Assembly (NCBI GenBank): GCA_964648045.1
Contig: CAZYNU010000020.1
Coordinates: 1 to 23,967 of the forward strand
From: JAGOUB01 sp964648045
GTDB lineage: Bacteria > Patescibacteriota > Gracilibacteria > Peribacterales > Peribacteraceae
Length of the DNA: 23,967 bases
Reading direction: 5' to 3'
The notes under the pieces are model-generated. The model saw only the letters and a program-made list of their open reading frames with translations. It searched no databases and was not told the DNA's origin. Shown here piece by piece: positions 7,544-15,090 of this stretch. The first letter of the stretch is position 1; each line of letters begins with the position of its first letter. The position numbers and the translations under genes are program-made.

Positions 7544-7972
7544 TTAATGCGCCCCTATGCCCGCGAAGCCGGGTTGTTTCGCGGCGGCCTGAATGATCTT
7601 CTTCAACGTCGGCAGGTGCAGATCACTCAGCTTCTTTAAACGGATACAGCTTTTGCCGACGCTCACCGAGCCAAGCTCTTTGGCGTGCATCTCGGCCAAA
7701 TATTTGCCGTCCTTCACGGCGCACACATAGAGACTGACGTACTGTTTCTGGCTGGCCAGCGCCACCACAGGCCACTCGATCAGCTCCTTCTTGTAATTGG
7801 TATACGGGAATGAGCCGTAACCGAGCATATTCGACGCGAAGTGCGGCTTTAAACTCGGTACCGCCTTTTGGATGAAGCTGTGCAGGAACTCGACTAACTC
7901 GCGCCGCTCGGGCGGAAGCGCCTTGAGGTATTCGGCAACAGTCTTAGCCTTGGTTGGCTTGAACATGTTCAT
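7544..7972 (-). CDS. DUF1801 (YdhG-like) small protein
   Basis: 142 residues. The sequence runs from KTVAEYLKALPPERRELVEFLHSFI through PHFASNMLGYGSF, the position of the family's conserved Y/G segment, to VALASQKQYVSLYV and a basic C-terminus (KKLSDLHLPTLKKIIQ). This matches the DUF1801 family, a small alpha/beta domain of unknown function. ATG at 7972; a second ATG at 7966 is also possible. It starts 22 bp after the stop of the upstream gene at 7995 and is probably co-transcribed with it. Confidence 0.8.
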   Translation of the reverse strand: MNMFKPTKAKTVAEYLKALPPERRELVEFLHSFIQKAVPSLKPHFASNMLGYGSFPYTNYKKELIEWPVVALASQKQYVSLYVCAVKDGKYLAEMHAKELGSVSVGKSCIRLKKLSDLHLPTLKKIIQAAAKQPGFAGIGAH

Positions 7973-7994
7973 GGCCGAAGCTTACACCAGAAAC

Positions 7995-8390
7995 TCAGAA
8001 CTTCTGGACTGAGTCCGTCACCGAGAAAATTCCCTCGATGTCATATTTCCGCCAGTGATCGGCACTCAGCATCTCGACGGGCGTGATGAGACCATTGGCG
8101 GAGATGCGCTCGCCGGTCTCCGGCGGCGTCTGCTGCTGTGAGAGCAAGGCCAGGTCGAGCGCATAGTGCTCGCCGGCATCGGTTTTCAACCCCAGAGCGC
8201 ACTCAAGGGTAGTCGGACCGTCGGTGTTGACGTGCGGTAAGCAGACCACTTGGCCCGTCAGGCTGCCACGGTAGGAACGGACGTCGTTGGGGTCGCCCTG
8301 CTTCTGGGCGTAGATGTAGGCGTTGAACGCGTAGAAACCGCCAACAAGAACCAAGAGGAGAACCAGTACGGAAAGGAGAAGACGCTGCAT
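7995..8390 (-). CDS. Membrane-anchored protein with a small beta-rich, possibly OB-fold domain
   Basis: 131 residues. Residues 3-24 are a single membrane segment (LLLSVLVLLLVLVGGFYAF). The rest is one compact domain: LTGQVVCLPH, TTLECALGLKTDAGEHYALD, GERISANGLITP and WRKYDIEGIFSV. The order of strands, with a glycine-rich turn and 'G.ri...G' near the end, suggests an OB-like barrel facing outside the membrane. I do not recognise a named family. Two cysteines flank the first hairpin. Transcribed away from the LRR gene, with 126 bp between the starts. Confidence 0.7.
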   Translation of the reverse strand: MQRLLLSVLVLLLVLVGGFYAFNAYIYAQKQGDPNDVRSYRGSLTGQVVCLPHVNTDGPTTLECALGLKTDAGEHYALDLALLSQQQTPPETGERISANGLITPVEMLSADHWRKYDIEGIFSVTDSVQKF

Positions 8391-8476
8391 ATACCCATAC
8401 TACGGCAGGCAGGCAAAAAGGTTACAAATAGGAATGCATGGCTCTGCACGCGCACGCGTTACCAAAATCACAGACT

Positions 8477-8505
8477 TTGCATAAAATATTATAATGTTGT
8501 ATAAT
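8477..8505 (+). promoter_or_regulatory. Near-consensus promoter very close to the LRR start codon
   Basis: TTGCAT (8477-8482), a 17-bp spacer, and a perfect TATAAT (8500-8505). The ATG is at 8517, so transcription should begin only ~4-6 nt before it. No Shine-Dalgarno sequence fits in that space. Confidence 0.7.
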
Positions 8506-8516
8506 AATTAAAATCT

Positions 8517-9749
8517 ATGAACAAACTCACTGTCACCAAAGAGCAAGCTGACGAACTGCTTCGGCAAGTTTCAGAGGGCGCGTCGCCAGATACGATCATA
8601 ACCACTGCGCGACGGGCACTGGCGACCACCTCTGGTCGACGGCAATTGGATGATGCGGTGAGTGCCATGATGGAGCCCCTTCACCTTGCCTTCCATGGCT
8701 TACGATACGGCGAAGGCATTCCGGAGCCGATGCAGCGCCAGGTACGAACCCAACTGCAACGCCTACTCGAACCGATCATAGAGGAGAACGAGGAGAATCA
8801 GCCGCTAGCCGAAGATGCCGCACCGGAGCAGCTACCGCTCATTCGACCCGCCAACGAACAAGGCATGCTGGAAGAGATCGGCGATCATCCCGACGACGAG
8901 GAACTGCCCGCTATGTACGCGGATCAATTAGAGGAACGCCTCGGCAAGGAAGACCCCCAAGTCCTCTTCATGCACCATGAGCTGCAGCGAGAGAAGAACC
9001 GGGATGTGCAACCAAACTTCCACTTGCAGCAGCAGGTCGAAGCAAACCTGAAGACCATGCTGGAGGAGTATGGCGTGCAAGCCAGCATCATAGAATTCCG
9101 ACACGGCCTGCCGTCGCTAGCTGTTATGGATGCCGAAGCTTTCATCGCCCAGGCGCCCACACTCTTCCGACTGCTGCCATCGCTGCGCGGCATGTACATC
9201 AAAAACGCAGGAACATGCTGGGAACGCCTACTGGCCTGCCCCCACCTGTCGCGGTTGAGCACCCTCGAACTCGATGATATGGGCGACGTGCTGCACCACC
9301 TTGTGCCGGCACTCAACCACTGCCCACACTTGGAGCATCTGCAGAATTTCGCCCTTCCAAACGTCACGCAATCGTACGAGGCAGAACGGCTAGGTTGGGC
9401 AGTGGGCCAATGGTACTTCCGTCCAGATCAAGACTCGCCAAACCTCCTGGAATCATTCCTGTCCTCGCCCCTCATTGGCCACTTGCATACCTTGCATCTC
9501 AACAATCATGGCCTGCGAAACGAGGATATCCCGCTTTTGACCAACTCCACGCAAATCCCGCGACTTCAAATGCTAAACCTGCAAAGGAACAGATTTGATG
9601 CAGTAGGGATCCGCGCTCTCCTCGCCGCACCCAGTCTGCAGCATCTCCGCCTGGACCTGCGCGAGAATTACTACGTCAACGAAGACACGGCGATTACCGA
9701 AGGCCCTCTCACGGCCGCGGAGTACCGACGCCTGCTGGGAATCGAATAA
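8517..9749 (+). CDS. Leucine-rich-repeat protein with TIGR02996-like companion domain
   Basis: 410 residues, no signal peptide, so probably cytoplasmic. Residues 1-110 are helical and acidic and I do not recognise them. Residues ~116-190 (LEEIGDHPDDEELPAMYADQLEERL...) match the plan of the short companion domain (TIGR02996; typically 'NPDDD...LVYADWLEE') best known from a large Gemmata/Planctomycete paralogous family, where it precedes leucine-rich repeats. Residues ~205-380 hold ribonuclease-inhibitor-type repeats, the clearest being LHTLHLNNHGL, LQMLNLQRNRFD and LQHLRLDLREN. The scaffold is for protein binding; the partner is unknown. Predicted to have an almost leaderless mRNA. Confidence 0.78.
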   Translation: MNKLTVTKEQADELLRQVSEGASPDTIITTARRALATTSGRRQLDDAVSAMMEPLHLAFHGLRYGEGIPEPMQRQVRTQLQRLLEPIIEENEENQPLAEDAAPEQLPLIRPANEQGMLEEIGDHPDDEELPAMYADQLEERLGKEDPQVLFMHHELQREKNRDVQPNFHLQQQVEANLKTMLEEYGVQASIIEFRHGLPSLAVMDAEAFIAQAPTLFRLLPSLRGMYIKNAGTCWERLLACPHLSRLSTLELDDMGDVLHHLVPALNHCPHLEHLQNFALPNVTQSYEAERLGWAVGQWYFRPDQDSPNLLESFLSSPLIGHLHTLHLNNHGLRNEDIPLLTNSTQIPRLQMLNLQRNRFDAVGIRALLAAPSLQHLRLDLRENYYVNEDTAITEGPLTAAEYRRLLGIE

Positions 9750-9806
9750 AGCAATCATCCCATCACATCGACGCGTCTGACTTGAGAATACGTGAAGATA
9801 TTCTAG

Positions 9807-9832
9807 GATTTCCCCGGAAATCTGATCTTTTT
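9807..9832 (+). terminator. Weak hairpin after the LRR gene (terminator or regulatory dyad)
   Basis: GATTTCC-CC-GGAAATC (9807-9822) is a perfect 7-bp-arm dyad followed by CTTTTTC (9826-9832). The tiny loop forces some pairs open and the T-run starts 4 nt late, so termination would be inefficient. It could instead be a protein-binding site for the next gene. Confidence 0.35.
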
Positions 9833-9860
9833 CACAATTAAAGAGAAGAAAGAGCGCTAC

Positions 9861-10154
9861 ATGGTAGATCTTTGGCTGCTCGCGTATGTGGCACTGTTCT
9901 GCTTTTTTTGCGGCTGCCTCTGCTGCTGCGCAATCCTGGCTCGGCTCGGTCCATACGTACCGTGCGTATTCATTCATAAGTTAGCGAACGGTGCGTATAC
10001 GACTCTCTGTCAGACTCCGGTCATGTTCGACAATACGGAACGCTGGATCGCCGTAGTGCACTACGGCAAAACGCAGAACGTTCTCATCGCGCTCTCCACT
10101 CAGACGTTGCCCATGAAGTTTTCCGTGATCAATGGCCGAGTCATCGTCGGCTAA
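9861..10154 (+). CDS. Small Cys-rich membrane protein, family not recognised
   Basis: 97 residues. One N-terminal membrane segment (about 4-27) is unusually rich in cysteine (FCFFCGCLCCCAIL: six Cys in 14 residues). A short soluble tail follows, with beta-like strands (RWIAVVHYGK, NVLIALSTQ, PMKFSVINGRVIVG). It is weakly supported as a gene by content alone, but a strong rho-independent terminator starts 15 bp after its stop, which argues that this strand is transcribed and ends here. A shorter start at 10024 would remove the membrane segment. The function is unknown. Confidence 0.5.
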   Translation: MVDLWLLAYVALFCFFCGCLCCCAILARLGPYVPCVFIHKLANGAYTTLCQTPVMFDNTERWIAVVHYGKTQNVLIALSTQTLPMKFSVINGRVIVG

Positions 10155-10168
10155 TCGCACACCACGCC

Positions 10169-10195
10169 GCCCCTCTCGCGAAGAGGGGCATTTTT
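10169..10195 (+). terminator. Strong rho-independent terminator
   Basis: GCCCCTCT (10169-10176), loop CGCGA, AGAGGGGC (10182-10189), then ATTTTT. It is a perfect 8-bp GC-rich stem followed by a T-run on the plus strand, and it closes the transcript of the small membrane protein. Confidence 0.88.
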
Positions 10196-10215
10196 GTCGT
10201 TGGAAGAATACGCGG

Positions 10216-11118
10216 TCAGCCGCGGTATGCCTTCTCGAGCGCGGCGAGGTCGAACTTCTTCATCTTGAGGAAGGCCTCGGTGACGCGCTTCACGGCGGCC
10301 GGGTCGCCGGCCATCATCTCCTCCATGTTGGCCGGGTTGATCTGCCAGGAGAGGCCGAACTTGTCTTTGCACCAGCCGCACTGCTCGGCCTCGGGCACGG
10401 CCGAGAGCTTGGCCCAGAGGGCGTCGATCTCCGCCTGGTCGGCGCACTTCACCAGCAGCGATACCGCCTCGCTGAAACCGAACGTATGCATGTGGCCGCT
10501 GTCCATGGCCGTGAACCACTGCCCCTCCAGCATGAAGTCGGCGAACATCACCTTGGCCGCGGGCTCCGGCGAAGCACCGGGCGGGTAATGCGCCGTCATG
10601 CCGCGCTTGGAATTCTTGAAGACGGAGACATAATAATCGATCGCCTCCTCCGCCTTGCCCGTGATGTCGCCCGTGAACATGAGCGACGGCATCAGGAACG
10701 GACGAGGCTCACCCTCGGGATTGGTCAAAATGAGCTGCCAGGAGACGCCATACTTGTCCTGGATCCAGCCGTAGAGCTTGCTGAAGGGGTACTCCTGCAG
10801 GGGCATGAGGGCATTGCCGCCTTCCGACAGCGTGGCCCAGAGCGCCTCGAGATCCTCGCGGGCCTTGGGGTCGACCGACGGGTCGAAGTTGAGCATGAAC
10901 GAGACCGAGGGGTTCAGCTTGAAGTACGGGCCGGCGCTGATGGACATGAACTTGTGGCCGCGCAGCTCGTAGGCGAGCACGTCGCAATCGCCCGAGGGGG
11001 TGCCCGTCAGGACGGTCTTGCTCGTGATCTTGGAACCCTTGCCGAAGGCGGCAACATACCATTCAGCGGCCTCGGCGGCCTGCGTATCAAACCAAAGATG
11101 CGGGATGATCTTTTGCAT
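10216..11118 (-). CDS. Two-domain PhnB-like protein (glyoxalase/VOC fold)
   Basis: 300 residues: two tandem copies of the PhnB/'3-demethylubiquinone-9 3-methyltransferase' domain (pfam06983), which despite the name is a glyoxalase/bleomycin-resistance (VOC) fold. Domain 1 is ~1-140 (IIPHLWFDTQAAEAAEWYVAAFG ... DKYGVSWQLI) and domain 2 ~145-290 (PSLMFTGDITGKAEEAIDYYVSVF ... DKFGLSWQINP). Each ends with the family's KYG(V/L)SWQ motif. The substrate cannot be read from sequence. I chose the ATG at 11118 (MQKIIPHLWF) over the in-frame ATG at 11139 because it fits the usual family start. TACTAT lies 6 bp upstream of it, a possible -10 for a leaderless message. Confidence 0.88.
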   Translation of the reverse strand: MQKIIPHLWFDTQAAEAAEWYVAAFGKGSKITSKTVLTGTPSGDCDVLAYELRGHKFMSISAGPYFKLNPSVSFMLNFDPSVDPKAREDLEALWATLSEGGNALMPLQEYPFSKLYGWIQDKYGVSWQLILTNPEGEPRPFLMPSLMFTGDITGKAEEAIDYYVSVFKNSKRGMTAHYPPGASPEPAAKVMFADFMLEGQWFTAMDSGHMHTFGFSEAVSLLVKCADQAEIDALWAKLSAVPEAEQCGWCKDKFGLSWQINPANMEEMMAGDPAAVKRVTEAFLKMKKFDLAALEKAYRG

Positions 11119-11302
11119 GAGTCGATAGTACCACGTCATGCCGATGGCGCCCCGCGTGGTTCATGGGCAAAAGAGGGCAATGCGGTCATCACGATCGCCT
11201 ACCCATGTACAACCGGAACGGAGATCTCCTTAATCCATCACTCACAACCATCGGCCAATCGTGATTTTGACCATCAGGGCAATTCCAAGTGTGCGAAAAA
11301 CC

Positions 11303-14300
11303 ATGGTACGATTCTCGTTAATGCGACGACCCATGGCCGCCGGCTGGTGTACTTTCCTTGCCCTCCTAATCTGGACTGGCGTGGCCCACGCGGCGGTACC
11401 GAGCGCCGGCGGAAGCGCCACTGTGGTGAACCCAGTGGGCGAAGGGGCGGTCAGCATTACCGAAGACGCCGTGCAACCGGAACAGGCAAACATCCGCCTG
11501 ATTGTGCCAACGCTCACCGACACAGACGGCGGTACGCCGAGTAAAATCCGCATCCTCTCTGTGGACGGCGGTACGCTGTGGGACGGTGCCGGCGGAACGA
11601 TTACGCTCGGTAGTGCCGGTACCAAACTCAGCTTAACGGCCGGAAAGGTCGACCTGCGCTTCCGCCCAGATTCCAACCGCGAGACGAACGCCACTTTTTT
11701 GTACGTGGTGGTGGACGTGCAGGACGAGACGCTGAATTCACCCGCCTCGACGGCGACCATCTCGATCACAGCCGTAAACGACACACCTCTTTTGCAGACA
11801 ATAAGCGGCGATACCGGCTACGGCTTGGCCGCCACGTACTACATCAACGCGTGGGACCTCACGGGCACCACCTATCTCCGCATCGACCCCACCATCAATT
11901 TCAATAATAATTTTGGGGTACCAGGACTGAACGAGGAGAACTTCAGCGTGCGCTGGACCGGTCAAGTGAAGGCACCCGTGTCGGGTAGCTTCACCTTTAG
12001 TACCGCCAGCGACGATGGCGTGCGTCTATGGGTGAACGATACGCTCATCATCAACAACTGGACGCTACACGGGACCACCATCGACACCGCCTCACCCGTG
12101 ACGCTGACAGGCAGCCAACTCTACGACATCCGCATGGAATTCTACGAGCGCGGCGGCGGCGAAGTGGCGCAGTTGCGCTGGGCCTACCCGGGACAGGCAA
12201 CACAAGTGATCCCTCAAGCATATCTCTTTCCCGCCACCACGCGTCCAACCTTGAACTACGTGAGTGGAACCGCGTCGGCAGTCATCGACAACGGCCTCAC
12301 GATCACCGACGTGGATGACACCACCCTCGCCGGTGCCACCGTCTCGATTTCCGCGGGCTACAACGGCGGCGAGGACTCGCTGCTCTTTACCAACCAAAGC
12401 GGCATTTCCGGGGCGTATGCCGCGGGCACGCTGGAACTGACCGGAACGGCCACCGTCAGCCAGTATCAGGCCGCGCTACGCACGGTACGATACGCTAATT
12501 CGAATGCTAATCCGGACACAACAACCCGCACCATCACCTTCACCGTGGACGACGGCCAAGACGGCAGCAACTCGACGTTCCGCAACATCGACTTTACGGC
12601 CGTGAACACGCCGCCTGTCATTACGGAAGGCACAGGGACGGGCGTCACGATGGACGAAGATGCCACTCCAACCGCCTTCGCACTCACGCTGCACGCCACG
12701 GACATCGACTTTCAGGTGCTTAGCTGGAGCATCTCGAGCCCAGCGTCGCACGGCACCGCCACGGCCAGCGGCGACGGCGAGAGTAAGGCTATCACCTACG
12801 TTCCCACCGCCAACTATCACGGTTCCGATAGTTTTGTGGTGCAAGTTTCCGACGGCTCAGGCGGCACCGACACCATCACCGTCACGGTCACCATTCGCGA
12901 TCGAACCCCGCCTGTTATCACCCCGGTATCGGCACTCGCCTCCACATCCACGTCGGTCGTCATTACCTGGACCACGGACGAGAATGCCTCCACGCGAGTG
13001 AACTTTGGACCCACCTCGAGCTACGGCATTCTGACCACAGAAACAGACACGTCGCCGCGCGTGAGTTCTCACACGAAGACGATCACCGGCCTACTGCCCT
13101 GCACCACGTACCACTACAGCCTCATCTCCGCCGATGCAGCCTCAAACAGTACCACCGAAGCCGGCGGTACGTTCACTACACCCGGCTGCGCGGGCAATGC
13201 CGAGGTGATGGTGGGTACGGGCACCAATGTGATCCCCAATTCCACCGGCTCCTCAACCGACATTACACTCTCGGGCGCGACGCTGATGTTGCAGGTGCCC
13301 GCTGGCTACGTGAGCGGCAACGCCACCTGCGCCTCTGGCGCCGCGTTCCAAATCAAGTCGCTGGAAACGACAGCTGTGAAGGAGGCCTTAGGAGCGCCGA
13401 CGGGCAAGGACGACATTGTGGATGCCATGAACCTATCGGCCTATTGCCCAGATGCCACGCCCGTGACCGAGTTTGACCAGCCATTGACGATTACATTCGC
13501 CTATAACAATGACGACATCGCCACCCTCGACGAAGCGTCACTCTCGGCCTACCGCTTTGGGTCGGGTGCAACCGCCTGGGAGGAGCTGACCTGCAGCCGG
13601 CTCCCCTCGGTCAACCGCCTGAGTTGCACCACCACGCACTTCTCGTCGTTCGCCCTGTTTGGAACACCAATCGTCTCGACCGGCGCCCCGGGAGCGGCCC
13701 GAGCAGGCGGCTGCCGGGGAAGTAATTGCACCAGTCCCCCTGTTGTCGACACGCTCTCCCGTCGCGCCATCACTGCCGACCTCGGCCACGCGGCCGCACC
13801 GGCCGCATGCTCGGCCGATTCCCTGCCCCACTCAGACGGCAGGTTGCAGCTGGCAGTTGCCAGCTTGAGCGTCACCTATAATGACGTGCCGACCGACGCC
13901 TGGTTTGCGTGCGCGGTGCACGAGATGATCACCCGCAGCATCTTCTCGGGCTACAAGGACAGCCGCGGCTCCCCCACCGGACAGTACGGACCCGGCGACT
14001 CCATCACGCTCGGCCAACTGGCGAAAGTAGCGCTGCTCCTGCGAGGAGAAGAGGTACAGGAAGCCAGCGGCCCACGTTGGGCGGACGGCTATTTGGCGCA
14101 GGTAAAGACTGCCGAATTCTCCGCTTTTTCCGGACGTGTTGCTGCCGATGCACCCGCCCAGCGAGGTGTTGTGGTTCGCACGGTACTGGAGGCGCTGCAC
14201 TTCCCGATGAGCGCCGGCGATCTCCCGTATTCAGACGTGGACGCAGAGTCACCTGACGCGGCGGCAATCGCCACGGCCACGGAACTTGGCATTGTAAGCG

Positions 14301-14395
14301 GCGACAGCGGAAAAGACACGTTCCGCCCCGAAGCGCCGATCAACCGAGCCGAGGTAGCAAAGATCATCGCCCTGGCCCTGGCCATTCAGCGTTAA
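11303..14395 (+). CDS. Giant exported surface protein: cadherin-like, PA14, FN3-like and SLH domains
   Basis: About 1030 residues. The signal peptide ends LIWTGVAHA; an ATG at 11321 (MRRPMAAG) gives an equally good shorter one, and the longest frame starts at a GTG at 11261. By nucleotide: 11410-11785 cadherin-like beta domain; 11808-12230 PA14 domain (FSVRWTGQVKAPVSGSFTF, SDDGVRLWVNDTLI, RMEFYERGGGEVAQLRW), usually carbohydrate-binding; 12240-12610 second cadherin-like unit; 12615-12900 a cadherin/Big_9-type repeat (DEDATP ... YHGSDSFVVQVSDG); 12905-13185 FN3-like (VVITWTTDENASTRVNFGPT); 13195-13670 a beta domain of uncertain type with several Cys; 13870-14395 SLH region (GYKDSRG, then TFRPEAPINRAEVAKIIALAL). 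It is probably an S-layer-associated adhesin. It uses SLH, not the Cys-to-Cys C-terminus, and lacks a polySer linker. Confidence 0.87.
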   Translation: MVRFSLMRRPMAAGWCTFLALLIWTGVAHAAVPSAGGSATVVNPVGEGAVSITEDAVQPEQANIRLIVPTLTDTDGGTPSKIRILSVDGGTLWDGAGGTITLGSAGTKLSLTAGKVDLRFRPDSNRETNATFLYVVVDVQDETLNSPASTATISITAVNDTPLLQTISGDTGYGLAATYYINAWDLTGTTYLRIDPTINFNNNFGVPGLNEENFSVRWTGQVKAPVSGSFTFSTASDDGVRLWVNDTLIINNWTLHGTTIDTASPVTLTGSQLYDIRMEFYERGGGEVAQLRWAYPGQATQVIPQAYLFPATTRPTLNYVSGTASAVIDNGLTITDVDDTTLAGATVSISAGYNGGEDSLLFTNQSGISGAYAAGTLELTGTATVSQYQAALRTVRYANSNANPDTTTRTITFTVDDGQDGSNSTFRNIDFTAVNTPPVITEGTGTGVTMDEDATPTAFALTLHATDIDFQVLSWSISSPASHGTATASGDGESKAITYVPTANYHGSDSFVVQVSDGSGGTDTITVTVTIRDRTPPVITPVSALASTSTSVVITWTTDENASTRVNFGPTSSYGILTTETDTSPRVSSHTKTITGLLPCTTYHYSLISADAASNSTTEAGGTFTTPGCAGNAEVMVGTGTNVIPNSTGSSTDITLSGATLMLQVPAGYVSGNATCASGAAFQIKSLETTAVKEALGAPTGKDDIVDAMNLSAYCPDATPVTEFDQPLTITFAYNNDDIATLDEASLSAYRFGSGATAWEELTCSRLPSVNRLSCTTTHFSSFALFGTPIVSTGAPGAARAGGCRGSNCTSPPVVDTLSRRAITADLGHAAAPAACSADSLPHSDGRLQLAVASLSVTYNDVPTDAWFACAVHEMITRSIFSGYKDSRGSPTGQYGPGDSITLGQLAKVALLLRGEEVQEASGPRWADGYLAQVKTAEFSAFSGRVAADAPAQRGVVVRTVLEALHFPMSAGDLPYSDVDAESPDAAAIATATELGIVSGDSGKDTFRPEAPINRAEVAKIIALALAIQR

Positions 14396-14536
14396 CATCG
14401 ACCATTTGCCCTCTGTACTGCCTTTGCGAGGGCTATGAACATTGGCAGGAAAGAGATTGCACGGACGACAAGAATTCTTATCATGTGCCCGGCCCAACCG
14501 GGTCGCCCGCACTTTCCCTTCTTGGAGTACCCACCG

Positions 14537-14887
14537 ATGGTGGCGAAGGCTGTGAAACAGTACGCCGGACGCATCGACCGCACGGACCCGACCGCGGATC
14601 CGCGCTCCGTGACCGTGGACGGCGTTAACCTGCGACCGCCGCCAGGCATGGCTGCGGGGGCGGAGTACGCTTGGGGCTATGGCGGCACCGGCACCCGCGA
14701 CCTGGCCGATGCCCTCTGCCTCGACCTGACCGGATCGATCACCAACCCGCTGCGCGACGCGATCATCGACATGCTGTGCAACCTCGACGAAGACGCGGAC
14801 TGGGACCTGACCAGTGCCCAGATCGGCGACGAAGTCCGTAACCGGATCGACGCGAGCGCGTGGCCGACGATCAGCATGTACTTCTAA
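14537..14887 (+). CDS. DUF6166-like small protein
   Basis: 116 residues from the ATG at 14537. The diagnostic stretch is GAEYAWGYGGTGTRDLADALCLDLTG followed by an acidic helix-rich tail (DEDADWDLTSAQIGDEV), which resembles DUF6166 (F-x-WGYGGSGPxxLAxAIL ... W-x-I/L). The function is unknown. The frame stays open up to 14435, but the residues added there do not look conserved, and a plausible -10 (TATCAT, 14479-14484) falls inside that stretch, so the later start is preferred. The leader CCCACCG before the ATG lacks a Shine-Dalgarno sequence. A hairpin terminator follows the stop. Confidence 0.68.
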   Translation: MVAKAVKQYAGRIDRTDPTADPRSVTVDGVNLRPPPGMAAGAEYAWGYGGTGTRDLADALCLDLTGSITNPLRDAIIDMLCNLDEDADWDLTSAQIGDEVRNRIDASAWPTISMYF

Positions 14888-14913
14888 GTTTCACCGCCGG
14901 TTTCGGCCGGCAC

Positions 14914-14936
14914 GCCGCTCCTCACAGAGGGGCGGC
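14914..14936 (+). terminator. Hairpin terminator after the DUF6166-like gene
   Basis: GCCGCTCC (14914-14921), 7-nt loop, GGGGCGGC (14929-14936): an 8-bp stem with one T-G wobble. The following TTCCTGTT is only moderately T-rich, so efficiency is uncertain. Confidence 0.6.
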
Positions 14937-15054
14937 TTCCTGTTGCCATTCTTGCTGCCATATCCACGCAGACTGACGCATCACAGGCTTGCGATGGTAC
15001 GTACACCGCGCCTGCTCCTTTCTATGGGCGTCAACACGCAGCGGCAGGGCCTTC

Positions 15055-15083
15055 TTGAGAAAGCCGATAGAGAACGGCACAAT
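15055..15083 (+). promoter_or_regulatory. Promoter of the serine hydrolase gene, predicting a leaderless mRNA
   Basis: TTGAGA (15055-15060), a 17-bp spacer, and CACAAT (15078-15083). The ATG begins 8 bases after the end of the -10 hexamer (15091), which is about where transcription should start. Confidence 0.5.
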
Positions 15084-15090
15084 TCTCGCT

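Noticed and set aside
9573..9977. 134-codon minus-strand frame
   Set aside because: It overlaps the LRR gene's 3' end and the small membrane gene antisense, crosses the dyad at 9807-9822, and shows no recognisable domain.
10132..11544. 470-codon open frame on the plus strand
   Set aside because: It runs antisense through the PhnB-like gene and into the giant surface gene. Its protein is a low-complexity His/Arg/Glu-rich shadow, and it reads through the strong terminator at 10169-10195.
14409..14434. GCCCTC...GAGGGC hairpin after the giant surface gene as a terminator
   Set aside because: Only 6 bp of stem, a 14-nt loop and no T-run.
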